Source: Lachnospiraceae bacterium UBA7589
GTDB taxonomy: Bacteria; Bacillota; Clostridia; Lachnospirales; Lachnospiraceae
Length of the DNA stretch: 64,000 nt
Assembly: GCA_002476495.1 (NCBI GenBank)
Contig: DLKL01000030.1
Span: 1 to 64,000, forward strand
Direction of reading: 5' to 3'
The translations under genes were made by a program, and so were the position numbers. Shown piece by piece: positions 53,004 through 60,837 of this stretch. Within the stretch, counting starts at the first letter, position 1. Every line of letters starts with the position of its first letter. Under the pieces are notes generated by a model. That model made no database searches, was not told where the DNA came from, and saw only the letters and a program-made list of their open reading frames with translations.

Positions 53004-54230
53004 TTGGATAACAATAATCAAAAAAATGTAATCTTCCATATCGATGTTAATTCAGCCTTCCTAAGTTGGGAGGCTGTTTATCGTGTAAATGTACTTGGTG
53101 AAAAAACCGACCTCAGGGACATTCCTTCTGCCGTAGGAGGAAGCAGGGAATCAAGGCATGGCATAATACTTGCCAAATCCCAGCAGGCGAAAAAATTCGG
53201 GGTAGTTACCGGAGAGCCTATTGTTTCTGCCCAAAAGAAATGTCCAGCTCTTAATATAGTTCCTCCTAATCATGCTCTCTACCTTGAGTACTCTGAACAA
53301 TTCATTTCCCTTTTGAAAAAATATGCTCCGGTGGTTGAACAATACAGCATAGACGAAGCCTTTCTTGATATGACCGGAACCGAGAAGCTTTACGGTTCAC
53401 CAATACAATTTGCCAACAGATTAAAGGATGAAATCAGAGATACACTGGGGTTTACCGTAAACGTTGGAATTTCCAGTAATATGCTGCTGGCAAAAATGGC
53501 ATCTGACTTTGAAAAGCCGGACAAGGTACATACTCTTTTCCCTGAAGAGCTAAAGGAAAAGTTATGGCCTCTTCCCGTAGGAGATTTATTTTTTGTAGGA
53601 TCTGCTACAGAAAAAAAGCTTAAAAATCTTGGTATTAAGACTATAGGTGAGCTGGCTAATACCGATTACGAATTCATCATTTCCCACTTTAAAAAGCATG
53701 GTGAAATTATATGGAACTATGCCTGGGGCAGGGATACAGGAGACATAAGGAAATCTCATGGAACACAAAAGGGCTATAGTCATGATATAACTCTGCCCTA
53801 TGATGTTGAAGAGCCATTTCTTGCAAAGCATTATATATTATCAATATGTGAAGCCCTGGGTGCAAGAATCAGAAGGGACAAGGCCTTTGTTAATGTGATT
53901 TCAATTACACTTCTTGACAATGACTTCAATAAGGTTTCAAAGCAGATAAGTCTTAATGCCTCCACAAATATTACAGAAAAAATATATGAATATTCCTGTA
54001 TACTTTTTGACAAATGCTGGACAAAAAAGCCTATACGACTTATATCTGTCAGAGCTTCCAAATCATCAGCCCAATGCTATGAGCAACTAAATATCTTTGA
54101 CACAGAAAAAAGCAAAAAGCTGTCCAGACTAGACTCTGCTATTGATTCCATAAGAAACAAGTATGGTGACAATGCAATATTAAGGGCATCCTTTATGGAT
54201 GCCCCTGATAAGCAGTTGTTTAATAAGTAG
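53004..54230 (+). CDS. dinB: DNA polymerase IV (Y family)
   Basis: This 408-residue translesion polymerase has HIDVNSAFLSWEAVYR and YSIDEAFLDMTG with the catalytic acids, the thumb GISSNMLLAKMASD and a C-terminal clamp-binding QLNIF. The start is TTG53004, with AAGGAG 10 nt before it; the open frame continues upstream into gltA, but DVNSAF at residue 14 fits the family start. It ends directly against the hsp20 stop on the other strand. Confidence 0.94.
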   Translation: MDNNNQKNVIFHIDVNSAFLSWEAVYRVNVLGEKTDLRDIPSAVGGSRESRHGIILAKSQQAKKFGVVTGEPIVSAQKKCPALNIVPPNHALYLEYSEQFISLLKKYAPVVEQYSIDEAFLDMTGTEKLYGSPIQFANRLKDEIRDTLGFTVNVGISSNMLLAKMASDFEKPDKVHTLFPEELKEKLWPLPVGDLFFVGSATEKKLKNLGIKTIGELANTDYEFIISHFKKHGEIIWNYAWGRDTGDIRKSHGTQKGYSHDITLPYDVEEPFLAKHYILSICEALGARIRRDKAFVNVISITLLDNDFNKVSKQISLNASTNITEKIYEYSCILFDKCWTKKPIRLISVRASKSSAQCYEQLNIFDTEKSKKLSRLDSAIDSIRNKYGDNAILRASFMDAPDKQLFNK

Positions 54231-54626
54231 TTATTTAATCGGAATCAGTTTTCGGTTTTCTCCACAAACTGTTTTCTCAGGATTAGAAATAATAATGCTT
54301 AATACTCCATCCTTAAAAGCAGCTGTTATATCCTCCTGTTTAACCCTGTTTCCCACATAAAAGCTACGTTTACAGCCGGAAAGTATTCTTTCCTTTCTTA
54401 TGAAGTGTATTCTTGTTTCATCCTTTTCAAGATGCTCAGGTTTTTTTGCAATTATTGTTAATGTTCCATCAACAAGCTCGGCCTGAACCTCTTCTCTTGC
54501 AAAGCCGGGCAGCTCAATTTCTAACAGGTAGCTGCCGTCTTTTTCCTGGATATCTGTCTTCATAAGCTCAGGAATACTTTGTTCCTGTTTTTCAAAAATA
54601 TTAACTGTATCTGTTGTAAATAACAT
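54231..54626 (-). CDS. Small heat-shock protein (Hsp20 family)
   Basis: This 131-residue protein has an alpha-crystallin domain: TDIQEKDGSYLLEIELPGFAREEV, then the VDGTLTIIA strand and FKDGVLSIIISNPE. The C-terminal IPI of RKLIPIK is the IxI motif used for oligomer contacts. It holds unfolding proteins in the cytoplasm. AAGGAG lies 9 nt before ATG54626. It begins 16 nt after icd, so it is probably co-transcribed with it. Confidence 0.93.
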   Translation of the reverse strand: MLFTTDTVNIFEKQEQSIPELMKTDIQEKDGSYLLEIELPGFAREEVQAELVDGTLTIIAKKPEHLEKDETRIHFIRKERILSGCKRSFYVGNRVKQEDITAAFKDGVLSIIISNPEKTVCGENRKLIPIK

Positions 54627-54642
54627 TAAAATCACTCCTTTT

Positions 54643-55851
54643 TTACAACATTTCCTCCAAGGTACTTCTTATTTCCTTAATAAAATCCGCACTGTTAAGA
54701 ACAGTAACATCCTTAAGAGAGGTTATAAGTGCCAGATCCTTTGTCATCTTACCCTCCTCTATAGTCTTTATTGTTGCCTTCTCCAGTTTGTCAGCAAATT
54801 CCATAAGCTCAGGTATATCATCCAGCTCTCCACGTTTTCTTAAGGCACCTGTCCATGCAAAAATTGTAGCTACTGAGTTAGTTGAGGTTTCTTCACCTTT
54901 AAGATGCTTATAGTAATGTCTCTGAACAGTTCCGTGAGCTGCTTCATATTCATACTTTCCGTCAGGAGATACCAGAACAGAAGTCATCATAGCCAGTGAA
55001 CCAAAAGCAGAAGATATCATGTCACTCATAACATCTCCATCATAATTTTTGCATGCCCAGATATATCCACCCTCTGATTTCATTACTCTTGCCACCGCAT
55101 CATCAATAAGAGTATAAAAATATTCTATCCCTGCAGCTTCAAATCTGTTCTTATATTCCCTGTCGAAGATATCCTGAAAAATATCCTTAAAGGTATGATC
55201 ATACTTTTTGGATATCGTATCCTTTGTTGCAAACCAGAGAGTCTGCTTTGTATCCAGAGCATAATTAAAGCAGCTTCTTGCAAAGCTCTCAATAGAGTCA
55301 CATACATTATGCATACCCTGAATAATTCCTGGCTTTGTAAAGTTATGTATAAGTTCCCTTACTTCCTTTCCATCCTCAGTTGTATATACCAGCTCTGTTT
55401 TTCCCGGTCCGGGAATTTTCATTTCAGAGGCCTTATATACATCGCCATATGCATGTCTGGCAATAGTAATAGGCTTCTTCCAGTTTTTTACACATGGTTC
55501 AATTCCTTTTACAACTATAGGCGCCCTGAATACAGTTCCATCCAGAATGGCACGAATGGTTCCGTTAGGGCTCTTCCACATCTCCTTAAGATTATACTCT
55601 GTCATTCTGGCTGCATTAGGAGTTATGGTAGCACATTTTACAGCTACTCCGTATTTTTGTGTAGCATATGCTGAATCAAATGTAACCTTATCGTCAGTAG
55701 CATTTCTGTTTTCAAGTCCAAGGTCATAATATTCAGATTTTAAATCTATAAAAGGATATATAAGCTCATCCTTAATTATCTTCCAGAGAATTCTAGTCAT
55801 CTCATCTCCGTCCATCTCCACCAACGGCGTTGTCATCTTTATTTTTTCCAT
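54643..55851 (-). CDS. icd: NADP-dependent isocitrate dehydrogenase
   Basis: This 402-residue enzyme oxidises isocitrate to 2-oxoglutarate. TPLVEMDGDEMTRILWKIIKDELI, KSPNGTIRAILDGTVFR and ITIARHAYGDVYKA place it in the homodimeric, eukaryote-like subfamily rather than the E. coli type. AAHGTVQRHY is the nucleotide-binding loop. It has its own promoter. With citrate synthase it makes part of the oxidative branch to glutamate; aconitase is not here. Confidence 0.96.
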   Translation of the reverse strand: MEKIKMTTPLVEMDGDEMTRILWKIIKDELIYPFIDLKSEYYDLGLENRNATDDKVTFDSAYATQKYGVAVKCATITPNAARMTEYNLKEMWKSPNGTIRAILDGTVFRAPIVVKGIEPCVKNWKKPITIARHAYGDVYKASEMKIPGPGKTELVYTTEDGKEVRELIHNFTKPGIIQGMHNVCDSIESFARSCFNYALDTKQTLWFATKDTISKKYDHTFKDIFQDIFDREYKNRFEAAGIEYFYTLIDDAVARVMKSEGGYIWACKNYDGDVMSDMISSAFGSLAMMTSVLVSPDGKYEYEAAHGTVQRHYYKHLKGEETSTNSVATIFAWTGALRKRGELDDIPELMEFADKLEKATIKTIEEGKMTKDLALITSLKDVTVLNSADFIKEIRSTLEEML

Positions 55852-55890
55852 AAAAATATACCTCCAAATATTCTATAAAAGCGCAAATAC

Positions 55891-55918
55891 ATTTTAGCAT
55901 AATCCCTTTAAATGTAAA
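55891..55918 (-). promoter_or_regulatory. Probable promoter of icd-hsp20
   Basis: On the minus strand TTTACA (55913-55918) and TAAAAT (55891-55896) are 16 nt apart, about 40 nt before the icd ATG. Confidence 0.6.
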
Positions 55919-55949
55919 ACATTTTTTTATAACTTACTTTATTTATTTC

Positions 55950-55978
55950 TTGAATTACCTTAAGTAAGATTATATACT
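55950..55978 (+). promoter_or_regulatory. Probable promoter of the membrane protein-birA pair
   Basis: TTGAAT (55950-55955) and TATACT (55973-55978) are 17 nt apart, about 42 nt before ATG56021; AAGGAG precedes that ATG. Confidence 0.6.
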
Positions 55979-56020
55979 TGTTATAGTCTATATCAAATAC
56001 ATTAAGGAGATTTAATTCTT

Positions 56021-56482
56021 ATGACCTATAACTATACCGTTCAAAAAAGGAAGAGCAATCGTATCACATACAGGGTAACAGGAACAATATTCGTTATTGT
56101 TGCAGCCATGCAGACAATCATTCTGGTAAATGGTTACGCGAAGCACCCTGCTCTTACAGGAATGTTTGCCCTGTTGCTTGGAGCATATGGTCTTTACCTT
56201 TTCAAAATGTCATTTAGAAAGCAGGCCTTCGATATTACATATCGATTTTCCGAAGAAGGCTTAACTGTTATCCACCACTATGGTGAAAAGAAATACACCT
56301 TTCAGGATATAGAATTAATCACCATGGTTATCGCTGACCCAAACCTGATTTTTTATGTCCTCAATATAAAGGCCGGAAAGGACGTATATACAATCCCATT
56401 TACGATGAAAAAGGAGCTGTGTGAGACCATCTATGAATTTGTACACTCAAGAATAAGGCAGGATGATGAAAATGAAGATTAA
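56021..56482 (+). CDS. Membrane protein with two segments, YcxB-like C-terminus
   Basis: This 153-residue protein has two membrane segments (about residues 19-37 and 43-61) and a soluble C-terminal part (about 75-145) with RFSEEGLTVIHHYGEKKYTFQDIELI. This resembles the strand-rich end of YcxB-like proteins. The resemblance is loose. It overlaps birA by 20 nt. Function unknown. Confidence 0.7.
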   Translation: MTYNYTVQKRKSNRITYRVTGTIFVIVAAMQTIILVNGYAKHPALTGMFALLLGAYGLYLFKMSFRKQAFDITYRFSEEGLTVIHHYGEKKYTFQDIELITMVIADPNLIFYVLNIKAGKDVYTIPFTMKKELCETIYEFVHSRIRQDDENED

Positions 56483-57293
56483 CAGTTCACTGTTTAACAT
56501 ACCGATTATCAATAACGTTATTGAATTTGACTCTACTGATTCCACAAATACAAGGGCACGAGAATTTGCTAAGAGAGGAAGTGTTCACGGCTCTCTTTTT
56601 CTGGCACACAAACAGACCGATGGAAAAGGCCGAATGGGAAGACACTTTTCTTCTCCTATGGACCAGGGTATTTATATGAGCCTCCTCCTCCGTCCGGATA
56701 TTGATTATTCCCGCATTTCCAATATAACCCTCCTTGCTGCTGTTGCAATTGTAAGAGCTCTGGAGGAACACTTCAATATTATTTCAGAAATCAAATGGCC
56801 GAATGACATTGTAATTGACGGAAAAAAGCTTGTAGGAATCCTTACTGAAGCAGGCCCCGGCTACATAATTATAGGTATAGGAATAAATGTTAATAATTCC
56901 GGTTTCCCCGGCACAATACAAAATACAGCAACATCAATTTTTTTGGAAACCGGTAAGAGAATCGATGAATTTATATTAATCAAATCAATATTGAGTAGTT
57001 TTGGCAGCCTCTACGACGAATTTATCTCACGGGAAGATATAGAATTTATTCTTGATGAATACAATTCACGCCTTGTAAATCTCGAGAAAGTGGTTTACAT
57101 AATTCCACATGATATTTCAGACAATGTAGACAATGTAGACAATGTAAGTTCTGTTGACTATTCAGGCTTAACTCCATACACCTGCTGTGGCATAGACAAA
57201 TATGGAAATCTTTTATGCAGGGATGCTGCAGGAGAAGTGACCACAGTAAACTCCGGTGAGGTTTCTGTTCGCGGAGCAAAAGGGTATGTATAA
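56463..57293 (+). CDS. birA: Biotin--[acetyl-CoA-carboxylase] ligase
   Basis: This 276-residue biotin protein ligase has STNTRAREFAKRG, HKQTDGKGRMGRHFSSP, IKWPNDIVIDGKKLVGIL and GIGINVNN, the full catalytic set. The N-terminal helix-turn-helix of the bifunctional repressor is absent, so it is a ligase only. An in-frame 9-bp triple repeat makes DNVDNVDNV before the C-terminal SH3-like domain. Starts at 56463, 56466 or 56472 are possible. Confidence 0.94.
   Translation: MMKMKINSSLFNIPIINNVIEFDSTDSTNTRAREFAKRGSVHGSLFLAHKQTDGKGRMGRHFSSPMDQGIYMSLLLRPDIDYSRISNITLLAAVAIVRALEEHFNIISEIKWPNDIVIDGKKLVGILTEAGPGYIIIGIGINVNNSGFPGTIQNTATSIFLETGKRIDEFILIKSILSSFGSLYDEFISREDIEFILDEYNSRLVNLEKVVYIIPHDISDNVDNVDNVSSVDYSGLTPYTCCGIDKYGNLLCRDAAGEVTTVNSGEVSVRGAKGYV
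57120..57146 (+). repeat. Triple 9-bp tandem repeat inside birA
   Basis: GACAATGTA is repeated three times without mismatch and encodes Asp-Asn-Val three times. The 9-bp unit keeps the frame, so copy-number change would only lengthen or shorten a linker between the catalytic and C-terminal domains. Confidence 0.9.
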
Positions 57294-57387
57294 ACCATAT
57301 TCATTAAAAATATATGGCAATACCTACATTTTTCTGTTATAATTTTGAATAGATATTTTCGTGACATTTTATTTTGGAGGTTAATTT

Positions 57388-57732
57388 ATGCAGGAAAAAA
57401 GGAAACACAATAGACTTCCCATTAAGCTTACTCTTGAGGTTTCCAATCTCTTTAAGCAGGATGGTGTCAGAATTGATTCTCTTGATGCACAGATTGAGGT
57501 TTTTGACATATCCAAATCCGGTATAGGTTTTATGTCTGAGTCAAAGCTGCCTATAGATTATTATTTTAATGCAACAATAGAATTTGAAAACTCAGATGAA
57601 ATCATATTATCAGTTGTAAAGATTTTGTATGTAACTCCTATAGGTGATTCAGGATTCAGATATGGCTGTGAATTTGTAGGACTGCCTTCCATGTATGACC
57701 ATATTTTTGATGCATATGCTTCCAGTCTGTAG
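57388..57732 (+). CDS. PilZ-domain protein (cyclic di-GMP receptor)
   Basis: This 114-residue single-domain protein has both PilZ motifs: basic KRKHNRLPIK at residues 4-13 (RxxxR) and FDISKSGIGF (D/NxSxxG) at about 43-52. It should bind cyclic di-GMP. GGAGG lies 8 nt before the ATG and an extended -10 (TGTTATAAT) is seen near 57340. It is followed at once by a strong terminator. Confidence 0.88.
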   Translation: MQEKRKHNRLPIKLTLEVSNLFKQDGVRIDSLDAQIEVFDISKSGIGFMSESKLPIDYYFNATIEFENSDEIILSVVKILYVTPIGDSGFRYGCEFVGLPSMYDHIFDAYASSL

Positions 57733-57781
57733 AAAAAAGAGGCTCACTTTAACAAAAGTCGTTAAAGTGAGCCTCTTTTTT
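57733..57781. terminator. Bidirectional terminator between pilZ gene and T7SS locus
   Basis: A perfect 21-bp stem (57733-57753 with 57761-57781) has GAGGCTCACTTTAAC / GTTAAAGTGAGCCTC at its core, A/T tails and a seven-base loop. It ends both the pilZ gene and the convergent secretion-locus transcript. Confidence 0.9.
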
Positions 57782-57811
57782 ATTGCCGTGAAAAATATTA
57801 TTTTTCAGTCC

Positions 57812-58216
57812 TTACTTATTTTTTTCATCCCTGATAAAGCTTTTTACAGCATCAGCCTGTTCCCGTGCACGACCTGCTGCTTCGCCATACTCCTGCTGTG
57901 CCTTTTCCTTTATCTCACTGACTGAGCCCTTTTCCATATCATGCTCCCTAATCCACTTGTTAATTTCATCAACCTGCTTTTTGTCATCCTGATCTTTATA
58001 TCCTTCATGCAGAACCTCTTCTATATCCTCTCTGTTAAAATACAAAATTCTGGTGCCAAAAAGTCCATCCGGATAAAAGCATCCGCCATAATCAAAGAAT
58101 TTCATCTTGCCGTCCACTTTAAGAGCAAGGCCTCTGGCTATAATTAATATTTTCCGCTGGGCACCACCCTTTGCTACCACAACAGAACCTAATGGTAAAA
58201 AATCTATTTTTTCCAT
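57812..58216 (-). CDS. DUF4176-like protein of the T7SS/LXG locus
   Basis: This 134-residue protein has LPLGSVVVAKGGAQRKILIIARGLAL, FDYGGCFYPDGLFG and YFNREDIEEV, matching DUF4176 proteins found next to LXG genes. Residues about 85-134 form a charged helical tail. The role is unknown; a chaperone or immunity-linked role has been proposed only from context. It is the last gene of the secretion locus. Confidence 0.75.
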   Translation of the reverse strand: MEKIDFLPLGSVVVAKGGAQRKILIIARGLALKVDGKMKFFDYGGCFYPDGLFGTRILYFNREDIEEVLHEGYKDQDDKKQVDEINKWIREHDMEKGSVSEIKEKAQQEYGEAAGRAREQADAVKSFIRDEKNK

Positions 58217-58287
58217 TTGTCAATTACCTCTTTTCAATAATTCATATTTAATATTCTATACATTCCGGTTAAATTATGCATATCATT

Positions 58288-58785
58288 TTAAGGTGTTACG
58301 CCGTTTTGCTGTAATGCATCAAATAATGGTGAGTTTCCCTGAGGTTTTGCCGGTGCATCTCCTACCTGGAAGGGTGACTGCCCCGGGATATTACCTCCTG
58401 TCGGGAATGTCGGCTGGCTTGGTGAACCACCATTAGGAAAAGGTGGCTGTGCTGTACCTCCCAGACCATACAGATAATTAAGGCTTGTATTTGCATCAAA
58501 ATCATTTGCGGCACTGTCATCCAGCTTTAAGTATTCCTCACCAATCTTACTGATAGCCTCACTATTGCTTACAAGCAAGTCATGATAATAATTGGTCATC
58601 AGACTGTTGGCACCTATCAATCTCTGCAAATACTTATTAAATGCAGGTGCATCTGTTTCACCGCCACTCCAGACAGTTATCATATCATCCATTGTCTTGT
58701 TGTCTGCATCGGTAAAATTAGCTATGCTTGCATTCAAATTTTTCATAACTAAATCAAACTCTGATTTATTAATCTTGATTTCCAT
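58288..58785 (-). CDS. WXG100-like LXG partner with Pro/Gly-rich tail
   Basis: This 165-residue protein has an N-terminal helical hairpin with WSG at residues 39-41 (the WxG turn), like the small Lap1/YwqI-type partners of LXG effectors. Residues about 110-160 form a low-complexity tail in Pro, Gly, Phe and Gln. It should pair with the LXG protein and bring it to EssC. It lies 11 nt after the LXG gene. Confidence 0.7.
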   Translation of the reverse strand: MEIKINKSEFDLVMKNLNASIANFTDADNKTMDDMITVWSGGETDAPAFNKYLQRLIGANSLMTNYYHDLLVSNSEAISKIGEEYLKLDDSAANDFDANTSLNYLYGLGGTAQPPFPNGGSPSQPTFPTGGNIPGQSPFQVGDAPAKPQGNSPLFDALQQNGVTP

Positions 58786-58796
58786 GACTTGCCTCC

Positions 58797-60122
58797 CTAA
58801 TTATAGATTGTAGGAACAAAACCACCTGTTACTACATCGGCTCCATCCCATGTAACACCCATTGTTCCTGTAATTATTTCCTCAGTAACATCATCAAGCT
58901 CAATTCCTGTAATTTCCTCAAAGGCATCTACCGAGCCCTGGAAAACCGCATCTCTGATTTCACCCTGAGCCAGGGATTCCGCTCCTGAAACAATAACATA
59001 TCCTGTAACATCTTCTATTCCCTGCTCGACTGCACTCTGTGCCGCCTGAACTCCTCCGCCATACAAACCGGCTACAGTTGTGGTTACAGACATGGCAGTA
59101 TCATAAGCTTCCTGATCACCGGCAAATACTGTGTCACGTATAGGGTTGACAGCGACCGCATCAGGATCATTTTGAATAATATTATATATCTCATCTCCTG
59201 CCTCATAATATTCAGAAGCACCAAAGGTCATACATCCGGTGGAAAGAACCATAGCACCTATGACAACAGGGGTTGCCGCTCCATCAGTGGCAACAATAAC
59301 AGCCACTCCGGCAATAATACATCCTGTTCCTTTAACAATATGAAGCACGGATTTCTTTTTCTTTTCCTCCAGAGCCTGCATATCCTGAAGCTCCTCATTG
59401 GCATCAGCTACTGCATTAAACGCATCCTTAATCCTATCTGCCTCAAGGCTTAGGTCAGCTGCACTTCTTTTCAGACTGTTATAACTTGCCTCATATGATT
59501 TAAAGCCTCTTATATCGCCACTTTTATACGATCCCGGTGACACGGCGTTTCCTTCACTTGCCTCTGCTATAAGACGATATATATCCATATCATAATCCTC
59601 TAGTATCTTTACCGGTCCATCAACCTCACTCCTGTCAAATTCAAGCATAGTCTCTGCTCTTAAGGAGGCTCCGTCTCCAATTGTTTCAAAATCATCCATA
59701 ACAGTTGTATAGCTTGTCGGAGGCGCTGTGTACAAATCAGCAATATTTGCAACCGCTGTCTTCATTGCCTTCTCATCAGATTCAATATAGCCACTGTAGC
59801 TTTCCATATTAGTTGCGCATACGCTCATGGTAAATGTATCAAGAACCGCAACTACACTGGTGTCCAGTGTTAAATACTCAGAAACATAAACTGTCAGCTT
59901 GGACATAAGCTCCTGGTTATACATCTTCATCTGGGTAATAAGGAAGCTGTGCATTTCATACATATATGACTTAGCACAATTTGCTGCCTCTCCCTGAAAG
60001 GATTCCAAATCAACCAACGCTGCTATTTTATTTGACAAATCAAGCAGCATGGCATCCCATTCCATTTTTTTCTGAATAGTGTAATTGTCTACACTAACTA
60101 AATCTACAAATGCTACTCTCAT
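58797..60122 (-). CDS. LXG-domain T7SS substrate without clear toxin domain
   Basis: This 441-residue protein has an N-terminal helical LXG domain (about residues 1-250), a hydrophobic stretch (261-302) and the pretoxin-like VNPIRDTVFAGDQEAYD (325-341). Only about 100 residues follow, ending GGFVPTIYN, with no nuclease, ADP-ribosyltransferase or other toxin motif that I recognise. No conserved His/Glu/Cys catalytic pattern is obvious. It may be a toxin-less structural form, or have a new small toxin. The start follows GGAGGG. Confidence 0.8.
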   Translation of the reverse strand: MRVAFVDLVSVDNYTIQKKMEWDAMLLDLSNKIAALVDLESFQGEAANCAKSYMYEMHSFLITQMKMYNQELMSKLTVYVSEYLTLDTSVVAVLDTFTMSVCATNMESYSGYIESDEKAMKTAVANIADLYTAPPTSYTTVMDDFETIGDGASLRAETMLEFDRSEVDGPVKILEDYDMDIYRLIAEASEGNAVSPGSYKSGDIRGFKSYEASYNSLKRSAADLSLEADRIKDAFNAVADANEELQDMQALEEKKKKSVLHIVKGTGCIIAGVAVIVATDGAATPVVIGAMVLSTGCMTFGASEYYEAGDEIYNIIQNDPDAVAVNPIRDTVFAGDQEAYDTAMSVTTTVAGLYGGGVQAAQSAVEQGIEDVTGYVIVSGAESLAQGEIRDAVFQGSVDAFEEITGIELDDVTEEIITGTMGVTWDGADVVTGGFVPTIYN

Positions 60123-60133
60123 ACACTACCCTC

Positions 60134-60598
60134 CTAATTCCAAAAGTTTTTCCATGAATCCCACAGGCTGTTAATTTTTTTCCACAGTCCCGACAAAATT
60201 GTGGTTTCATCCAGAATATCATTTTCATATTGAGTCCTGAGGTTTCCAATGGCATCAAGAATGCCATCCAATTCCTCTATATATGTATCAACATCCGGCA
60301 AGGTTACATCATTTATATCTGATTCAAGCTTATCATAGGTTGATCCGACCCATTTTAAATTATCATCATTATACCTTTCAAGACATTTTTTAAAATAGAA
60401 GGTTTTATGATCCTCAGCTGCTTCCTTTGCCGCTTTCACGTCAATGTATGCCTGATCAAGCCTTCCAAGCTTTTCCCTGAGTCCTTCCAGAGTTGTCTCG
60501 TGTGTTGAAGCCTCGCCTTCCTTTGCCCTGGCCTCCGCTGCAATACTGTCCTGCTGGGCCTGTGTACGGGTATCCTTTTCCTGCGATGTGTCTGCCAT
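60134..60598 (-). CDS. DUF5082-like coiled-coil LXG partner
   Basis: This 154-residue protein is a helical coiled coil (about 25-75 and 90-135) with a charged Gln/Thr/Glu-rich start and a Trp-rich C-terminus (LWKKINSLWDSWKNFWN). It resembles YwqH and the second Lap-type targeting partner of LXG proteins. It lies 11 nt upstream of the LXG gene, matching the ywqH-ywqI-ywqJ style of locus. GGAGG precedes the ATG. Confidence 0.7.
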   Translation of the reverse strand: MADTSQEKDTRTQAQQDSIAAEARAKEGEASTHETTLEGLREKLGRLDQAYIDVKAAKEAAEDHKTFYFKKCLERYNDDNLKWVGSTYDKLESDINDVTLPDVDTYIEELDGILDAIGNLRTQYENDILDETTILSGLWKKINSLWDSWKNFWN

Positions 60599-60617
60599 AC
60601 TTTTTTACCTCCATCCC

Positions 60618-60818
60618 TTAAAATCTGATTTTATCTTTTGAAATTAAATAATACAATATTAAAATACCGACAAATTCTATAAGAAGTATTATCAAAGCTA
60701 TTTTTTTGTATCCTTCCGGATTCTTCGCTTTAAGCATTATTATAGCCACCAGGGTAACTAATACAACCATCATAAGACTTATTGCAAATATGATAATCTT
60801 CTTCACATCCTTATTCAA
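60618..60818 (-). CDS. Small two-segment membrane protein of the T7SS locus
   Basis: This 66-residue protein has two membrane segments (about residues 8-30 and 38-60) and basic ends. The start is TTG60818, with GAGGAGG 9 nt upstream; the open frame to 60872 runs into essC without a ribosome-binding site. It does not match EssA or EsaA by length. It may be a locus-specific membrane adaptor. Confidence 0.6.
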   Translation of the reverse strand: MNKDVKKIIIFAISLMMVVLVTLVAIIMLKAKNPEGYKKIALIILLIEFVGILILYYLISKDKIRF

Positions 60819-60837
60819 GATAACTTCCTCCTCAATG

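Noticed and set aside
57120..57146. Tandem repeat as a CRISPR fragment
   Set aside because: The units are 9 bp without spacers and lie in frame in birA.
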